In this document: positions 57,863-64,000 of the stretch, in pieces | Layout of the letters: each line of letters begins with the position of its first letter | Position numbering within the stretch: the stretch's first letter is position 1 | Made by a program: the position numbers and the translations under genes | Notes under the pieces: model-generated | What the model was told of the DNA's origin: nothing | The model's database searches: none | Seen by the model: the letters and a program-made list of their open reading frames with translations, nothing else | NCBI GenBank assembly: GCA_031308135.1 | Contig: JAHLJT010009419.1 | Coordinates: forward strand, 33,838,540 to 33,902,539 | Direction: 5' to 3' | DNA: 64,000 bases | Origin: Acheta domesticus | Taxonomy: Eukaryota; Arthropoda; Insecta; Orthoptera; Gryllidae

Positions 57863-59395
57863 TCCCGATCGAAGGGAATAAATGTCAGAAAAGGTGAAGA
57901 AGTGGCTACATCATAATGTATCAAAATGAACACTGACTAAATGATGGCAAAACATAAATCCCAAGAAAATTCTGCTCTTACCACGTTTCATTTTCTGTCA
58001 GTGAGGGGCTCCATTTGTATCTATTCTAAATGAATTGAATTAAATTGCCTTTTTTTACGTGGCGAGACTCAGGCCATGAGGCCTGCTCTTCCGTCTGACC
58101 ACGCAAATTTCGCTACACTCCTTTCACCAACTAGCGGAGAAAGAAGGTATTCCATGGGCGACGAATGAAATCCTTTCCTGAAAAATATGGAAGTCAAAAT
58201 AACTAGTAGTTGATAATGAGTTGATAATGCAGGAGTCCTTACTCTTTATGTTGAGAATACGAATTCTGCGCAGTGAAGCTCATGAGTGGACTTATGAATC
58301 AATTTCAAAGAGGGCACACAATGAAATAAAAACTTAGAAAAGCCATAAAAGAGGGATTCAAATTCCAGTTTCAGGACATTAAGTAAACGAGGCATCAAAA
58401 TAAAAGTTTTATCGCCTTAAATCGCCTATGATTGAATTCGGACAGGCGGAATGGATAAATTGTGTGCCAAGTCGATACGAAGTCGAATGCTTTAATTCCC
58501 ATAATTGGTTGGTAATCACGTGTGAGAGGAGTTTGTAAGTTGCTAATTCAGAACTACAAATGCAGTAGAAAAATATATCCTGAGTGTTTAGTGCGATCTG
58601 TACAAATTACTTTCAATAAATATAAACTATTGCTGCTAAAAACACCACGTACTTTCTTGCCCGTAGTTTCACGCAAAATTACGCGAAAAGTTCGCAATAT
58701 TTCAAAAATTGTACAGGAACTTATTTCAAATTCTATCTTCAAAGACAAGATTTTATTAAGGGAAAAATATCTATTTTTAATATTTTAGTTGTAGGAAAAA
58801 TCTTAATCTTTTGTAATCTTTGCAAATTTAAACTTTCGTAATCTTCGAAAAATCATATTTTCATGAAACCTGCACCATTCTCTTAAACGTTCTTCACACT
58901 ATCCAACAACACAATTTAATCAAAAACGACGGAGCCATTTTTTTAATTTTGAAAATGTTAAAGGGGCTTCACGTAAGTACCCCTAAATATCAATTTCGAA
59001 TTGAATGGGCCGCAACATGAGCTATATCAATTACCAAGAGAAATTATAACTTTTGTGATTACCGTTAACAATACAAATGGCTTTATGGTGAACTATTTAC
59101 AGGGTTGACAGACCTGGAAAGCTTCTTCCCCATACGTTGTATAACAAATTCCCAAATTCACTGAGTTTGACTAATTAGCTTAAATTGTGAGCATTTATTG
59201 CAATTAATTACTATTACAACAACTTTTAAAATGTTATTTACGCAGTGGTCGCAAATGACGTCCGCTGTTTCTAAAGCAACCTAAATTAAATAAAGTTTTT
59301 AAAAAATCCCTAATTATCAGTTTAAACACGAAAAAATAGGTGAATGAAAATACTTACGGAAATACTATGTTTTATTGCGTACGGCTACTCTCTCA
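57863..59395. other. AT-rich DNA, apart from a SINE-B piece
   Basis: No gene recognised. Short open frames near 58522-58788 have no domain. Confidence 0.4.
58055..58175 (-). repeat. SINE-B 3' part
   Basis: Plus strand tttacgtggcgagactcagg, cgtctgaccacgcaaatttc and caccaactagcgg are the complement of the 3' half of 54946-55290. Confidence 0.75.
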
Positions 59396-59782
59396 GTCTG
59401 AATCAGTGAAGAACTACTGATTGACAGTGACTATTCACTGATGGTGTCAGTTATAACCTTACCACTGACAATCAGTGAATTGAGCTGAACAAATCAGTGA
59501 AAATCGGGTCCACTTTTTGAATCAGTGAAACTTCACTGTTTGAATCAGTGAAATCTATGACACTAATTGCACGTGACGACTGAACGATCAGTGAGTCGTC
59601 ACAGGCGGATGGTGGCGCGGCACTTTTACCACTGACGACCAGTGAAATACTGGCGTCATTATGAAAAGGTTCGCTTATTCGCTGATTGTCAGCGAAACTA
59701 CCCATTTCGACTGAAGATATCAGTGACTTCGGCCTCACTGATTGAATCAGTGACTATTTCACTGATTCAGATTCAGAGAGTA
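59396..59782 (-). mobile_element. Foldback/MITE element (copy 3)
   Basis: Starts tactctctcagtctgaatca and ends gattcagagagta. It is the reverse complement of the pair around the CAP2 exon, sharing gcgcggcacttttaccactg and atgaaaaggttcg. 387 bp, the same size as copy 1. Confidence 0.75.
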
Positions 59783-60099
59783 TGGAGCCCCTTTCGAAGT
59801 GTTCAGGAGGGGGGGACACGGCCCCCCTCTGCGCACGTCTACGACCCTCACATCCTGTTTTCCTCCTCCTCTTGCGCTTCCCCCTTTGCAAGGTCCCCTG
59901 ATTGTTCCACTCACCTGCTCAGTCCTCTCTCATCGTCGACCAACGCCTCCACCAATCGCGCGCGCGCATCCTCAACGTCCCCATCCCACCCACCCACGCC
60001 CCTCCCTGGCTCACGGCATCCGCGACCAGAGCACGTCAATTACAAACGTTCAAGATGGGGGGCACACGCGTTACGTACACAAGACGAGAGAGCTGCTTT

Positions 60100-61096
60100 G
60101 CTGCCGATACAGAGAGTAGCGCATTCCATTGTTTATTTATTTATTTATTTATTTGTCAAAAAATAGTAAAAACTGTATATGACGTGTGGGGAAAGAAATT
60201 TCTCTGCGCACATTTTCTTGAGGGCCAGAATTTAAAAAAAAAATGAATTTAGAAAATAATTATTTTAGAAAAATAAAAATATTTGAAAAATGTTGTTTCC
60301 CGAGTTATAGTAAATCAATTTCAACGGTAAATGAACTACAAGCAAAAGGAGTGCTCAACAAAACGTGCGCACAGTGAAGCTACATTTTACGTCCAGAAGC
60401 AAAACAAGGGGCCATCTCAGCATTTGCTCAATGGATCAGGGAAACTGGACAAAAACCTGATCGAGATGGGGGTCATTGACCCGGAAGCTGAAGTACATTA
60501 CTTGTTACAGGCGTATTAAATATTTTTTTAAATGTATACAATGCAAAAGTAGACTAATTCATTATATATCTTGTTTTGTTACATTAAACATTATTTTTCT
60601 TTTTCACGATCAGTATAGTCTCTAATTGTATAGAAACAGTTTTGCAGCAGAAAAGATTTTACTTTTAACTTAAATTTGTGTACCGACTTTAATTGTTTTA
60701 TGTCATCTGGCAATGCGTTGTAAAGTAACGTACATGTATTGTATGTTGATTTCTTGTACTGAGCTGTTGATACTGACACTCAATGCACGTGATTTCTACG
60801 GCGTGTGTTGTAATTATAAATATCAATATTGCATGAAAATATGTTCCCTCCGTTCCCTATGTTCCATCGATCCCGCCATTTTATGTCCAGTTGTCAGGAA
60901 AATTGGAACTGTGTAGTATTCTATACGTTGACAACCATGAATCTACCCCAAACCCACATTAATGTTCTTGAAAATCTTCTTAATGCCACCAAATGTTATA
61001 ATTTTCCTTCAGTTCTTGATGGGTGCCTGACGGGGTTGTCGGGTGGGTGGATATTAAATGGCAGCGGTTGCGCTACTCTCTGTATCTAGGGACTCT
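60100..61096 (+). mobile_element. Family-E MITE (copy 2) interrupted by LINE-D
   Basis: Right TIR gcgctactctctgtatctag then ggactct ending at 61096; the left end keeps gatacagagagtagcgcatt but its outer bases are lost. Interior cccgccattttatgtccagt and gttgtcaggaaaattgg match 45618. Confidence 0.7.
60124..60860 (-). mobile_element. LINE-D 3' end with RT C-terminal coding, inserted in family-E
   Basis: On the minus strand 60779-60591 encodes ALPDDIKQLKSVHKFKLKVK and SFLLQNCFY, a pattern of the C-terminus of jockey/CR1-type RTs (LYN.LP..I..L.....FK..LK..L). The 3' UTR follows, then a tail that reads as tttatttattt on plus at 60127-60155. Flanks ttccattgtt and ttccctatgttcc suggest a target duplication. 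Confidence 0.7.
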
Positions 61097-61982
61097 GGCC
61101 CATCGATACGGCTTCTTGGAATACTGTAAAATGCGCATGCTACTGCATATCGTCATTGCGTTGCCAACAATGAATGTGTTTAGAATTCGTTCGATGTGAA
61201 TTGTTGTAGAGAGGTTTTACACAGCGTGACACGCTGTATAGCTTTCGATAAGATCAAACGTTATGATACAGTCGGGTGACCAGATTTTCGTTTATGAAAA
61301 GGAAAACAAGAGCTTAAAAAAGAGGACATTTGATGAAGAAGAGGACAGTCCATAACATTTTAAAGAACAATATATTTTGACACATAGTGGGTACATGTTA
61401 TATTGTATTTTTGTGGTTGTATTCTGACAGATGTGAAGTACTGATACATGCAAAAACTAACAAACCTTTATTTGAAATAGAATAAGTTCCAGGTACACAA
61501 ACATTGCTTTCAGTATCCTTACTTCATATTTCGAAACAAGGTATTTGCTGAATACGGCACAGTTAAACTTTGGCATTTTGGCATTTTAACTATCACAATA
61601 TATCATTCTGCTTTTATCAAAAGAAAAATTGTGTGCACTTCGTCCCTCCTTTTTGGTTTGGTTTTAATGGATGCCAACAATAACCGTTTGACACGCCTCA
61701 TTTTTCAAGTGTCACTCAATTTCAACATAGATTACAATCCACAGGTGAAATCTGCGTTTAAGTCGTCAAATATTGTCATGTGGTGGACTTTGCAACGCTT
61801 TATTTTACTTCAAATAACGGTATTATTTCTTTATTTCCAAAACGTGATTTAATCGAAACGTAGTATTCTCATTAAACTGCAGTGTTGGAAGAAATTACAG
61901 AAACCAGCAATTAGGGCACCCACTCTTTGAAATTCTCAACCGCGAGCGCTGCACTGACCCGTCTATCTATCTAGATCGACTG
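61097..61982. other. AT-rich, no feature recognised
   Basis: No coding signature; short open frame 61631-61852 lacks a domain. Confidence 0.4.
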
Positions 61983-62786
61983 CAGGCTTGAAGACCTAAA
62001 TATTCCCCCCCCTTACGTAATCTGAAAGTAGAAAATTACTTTCCATTGCAGAATTTCATCGAAGTTCGCTCTGAGCTAATGCTGGATGGCAAAGCAAACG
62101 ACGAGGGCTATCTACGAAAGATGAAATGTAACATGTGGACAGGTCCGGCCGATGCTGTCGATACCAAATAGCCCACCGAGCAAACTCTCGAATCAACACA
62201 TCGCAACACTCTGTGTTACCTTTTCCCCGCCCCATGCCTGCGACGGCGGGTGGCCCGCGCTTCCCAGAGGCGCGCACACTGCCGGCTTGTTCGGCGCTTC
62301 CCACACCGGCGCCCAACGCCCGGCAAGGCGTTCCCAGACCGCGCACAGGGACACCTCGCCCAACGCACGCACGCACAAAAAGAGTTGTTTTTTGTTATCT
62401 CCTCTGAATCAACGTGGTAAGGAAGGATGAAGGTTTTTTTATCGGTTATAAGAAACTGGACACAAGTAGGTGTGTTACTGCTGGATTAGCTATTAGCCCC
62501 GGACATATCAATTAATACTTTATGTACTAAATTACAACACGTCTATAAAATTTTAATACTTTATGTATAAACTCATATTAGTTTGGTTCTTCAGAGCTAG
62601 TATATAAACGATGATGTAACATACTGCTTCAATTGAAATATTAATTTGAAATTTATTTATCTTGAAAATATTTATTTAATTTTTTGTTAATTTAATGTTT
62701 TGATGAAATTTCCGCAGTGAAAAGCAATTTTCTAATTCTACACTCAGATTACGTAAGGGGGAGAAATATTTAGGTCTTCAAGCCTG
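61983..62786. mobile_element. TIR element of about 0.8 kb with 43-bp inverted ends and GC-rich cargo
   Basis: Left end caggcttgaagacctaaata and tacgtaatctga; right end tcagattacgta and tatttaggtcttcaagcctg. The two arms pair almost perfectly over 43 bp. The interior has an exon-like segment (62051-62139) and a GC-rich block (62220-62370). Confidence 0.75.
62051..62139 (+). pseudogene. Exon-like segment inside the TIR element
   Basis: Acceptor-like tttccattgcag, then an open stretch FIEVRSELMLDGKANDEGYL and RKMKCNMWTG, then a donor-like ACAG|gtccgg at 62140. The composition looks coding; I do not recognise the protein. It may be host exon DNA captured by the element. Confidence 0.35.
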
Positions 62787-64000
62787 CTGTTTTATTGGAA
62801 AACACCGGCAGTAACTCATCCTTGCCCAAGAATTTACTTATCACAATCATTTATTAGACGAGATAAGAAACTTTCTATCTGTAGAGTAAAATGTAAATAT
62901 ATTTATATTTCTACGACATTTTGCCTCTTCTCGTCCCCCATCATTCAGCTTTAATAAGAGAAAGTAACGTAATTTATGTCCAATAAAATACTGTACCGTT
63001 CAGTAAAAACCCCCATCAAAAAATCGGTTTAGGTGTTTTGGAGATTTCCTCGGACGAAGAGACAAAAAAATATTAAACCCATTCAATTGTTTTTACTATC
63101 ACGTAATTAACCAGTCGTATGAGCTTATAAGAATATAGCTATTTTGAAATCGCAGATAGGCACTTCAGTTTTGTTTATGTGGACGAATGACCATTCGTTT
63201 AATATTTATTCTGTTACGCAAAGAAAAAGTACCAGATTTTTGTACATTCATAACGTGTCATACGGATTTCCAAAATAAATTATGACGCATTATAAAAGTA
63301 GCACATTCTCTCCATTCATTGGAAGAATAAATGAATGACTCGTCAAGCTCGACTGAATCACGGCTTACTCAGAAGAGCAACAGCATCCTAGAATCAACAC
63401 TCTGCATGGCCGCAAGCGCAAAAAGTAATGTCCCATTTAGCGTGTAGGACTAAGCTTGACTGTGCTGTTCCCCACGTGCGTGAAGGTGATATTAATATTT
63501 CATTCGCTCAAGGTAATGGCACTTAATAGGAATAGGTCAAATTCGTTGAAGGGAGAATGCAATGTTGAAGAATAGGGATGCGAAAGAGCCTATGGTTATT
63601 TAGGAGAACCTGTGCCAGTTTTACCCGTTCGCGGTCTCGCCCATTCTAGCGGTCTCAGCTCAGAAGCCGTCTAACCATGGTTCCCAGGCCCTACCGTTCC
63701 GAGCCTTTAGTTGGTGAGCTGGTTTTGCTAGTAAGATGTCGCCTTGCTTTCTGCCCTGAAGAGGTCTACCTCCGAAACAGGGTAAAGCACACACCTTCAG
63801 AATCGACAGGTAATGTCGAACCTGGAACCCAGAGAAAATAAGAAGCCAACTTGTTTTGTTTGTGATAGGTTTAATTCGCTGGATATTGGGCACAGACGCT
63901 CATGATTTTTTCGGACGGTTTTTACAAGTCTGGCTTGCACCCCACTTGCAAATCTGCTGCCGTAAATCACTATGTACCCATACAACCTGCTCCATTAAAG
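62787..64000. other. No gene recognised to the window end
   Basis: AT-rich to 63590, then moderate-GC DNA (63600-63960) with short minus-strand open frames and no domain I know. Confidence 0.4.

Overview
The window looks like a repeat-dense, intron-rich arthropod genome, most likely an insect. The evidence is split genes with GT-AG introns, a venom-allergen/antigen-5-like CAP gene with the insect-type cysteine pattern, tRNA-derived SINEs, and mariner, Tc1, hAT, piggyBac-like and non-LTR elements. A polyneopteran (stick insect, termite or cockroach grade) is my guess from the general repeat style; nothing in the sequence proves it. There are no bacterial operons, CRISPR arrays or phage genes.

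Two host genes are supported. (1) A plus-strand CAP-superfamily gene occupies about 0.2-18.4 kb. Six coding exons (235-474, 2505-2702, 6999-7184, 10175-10376, 16429-16541, 17931-18368) join in frame into about 458 codons: the end of a signal peptide, a complete CAP domain, a cysteine-rich hinge, and an unusually long acidic Gly/Asp/Glu/Ser tail. The exon with the start codon is upstream of the window or was not recognised. (2) A minus-strand gene at about 29.0-27.7 kb encodes a mitochondrial-type UMP-CMP kinase 2/thymidylate-kinase-family enzyme (CMPK2-like). Four exons are clear. The last one carries a one-base frame disruption, and the C-terminal exon was not found, so the copy may be a pseudogene or contain a sequence error.

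Almost everything else is mobile or repetitive DNA. The introns of the CAP gene hold a mariner element (1.8-2.4 kb), Tc1 and LINE remnants, a 176-bp hAT-like MITE, two foldback elements that bracket exon 5, and two R4/Dong-like LINE 3' ends, each starting in one (TAA)n tract and ending in another (12.7-13.9 kb), plus SINEs. From 18.4 to 30 kb the DNA is AT-rich, with the kinase gene, a broken copy of an uncharacterised domain gene (25.9-26.4 kb) and an old TIR element. From 30 to 46 kb there are nested DNA transposons (including a TTAA-flanked element inside a TA-flanked pogo/Tigger-like one), an RT pseudogene, LINE 3' ends with TAAA tails, and SINEs. From 46 to 64 kb there are minisatellites (10-bp, 20-bp and a G-rich tract of over 1 kb), CpG-rich islands, tandem duplications, SINEs with target-site duplications, and a TIR element carrying an exon-like segment.

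The main repeat family is a tRNA-derived SINE (called SINE-A here) with an AATC-type tail, present in about eleven copies on both strands. I saw no convincing new multi-gene system. The strongest leads are the acidic-tailed CAP protein, the exon bracketed by matching foldback elements, the disrupted CMPK2-like kinase, the TAA-targeted LINE nest, and the duplicated intron block at 19.7 kb.
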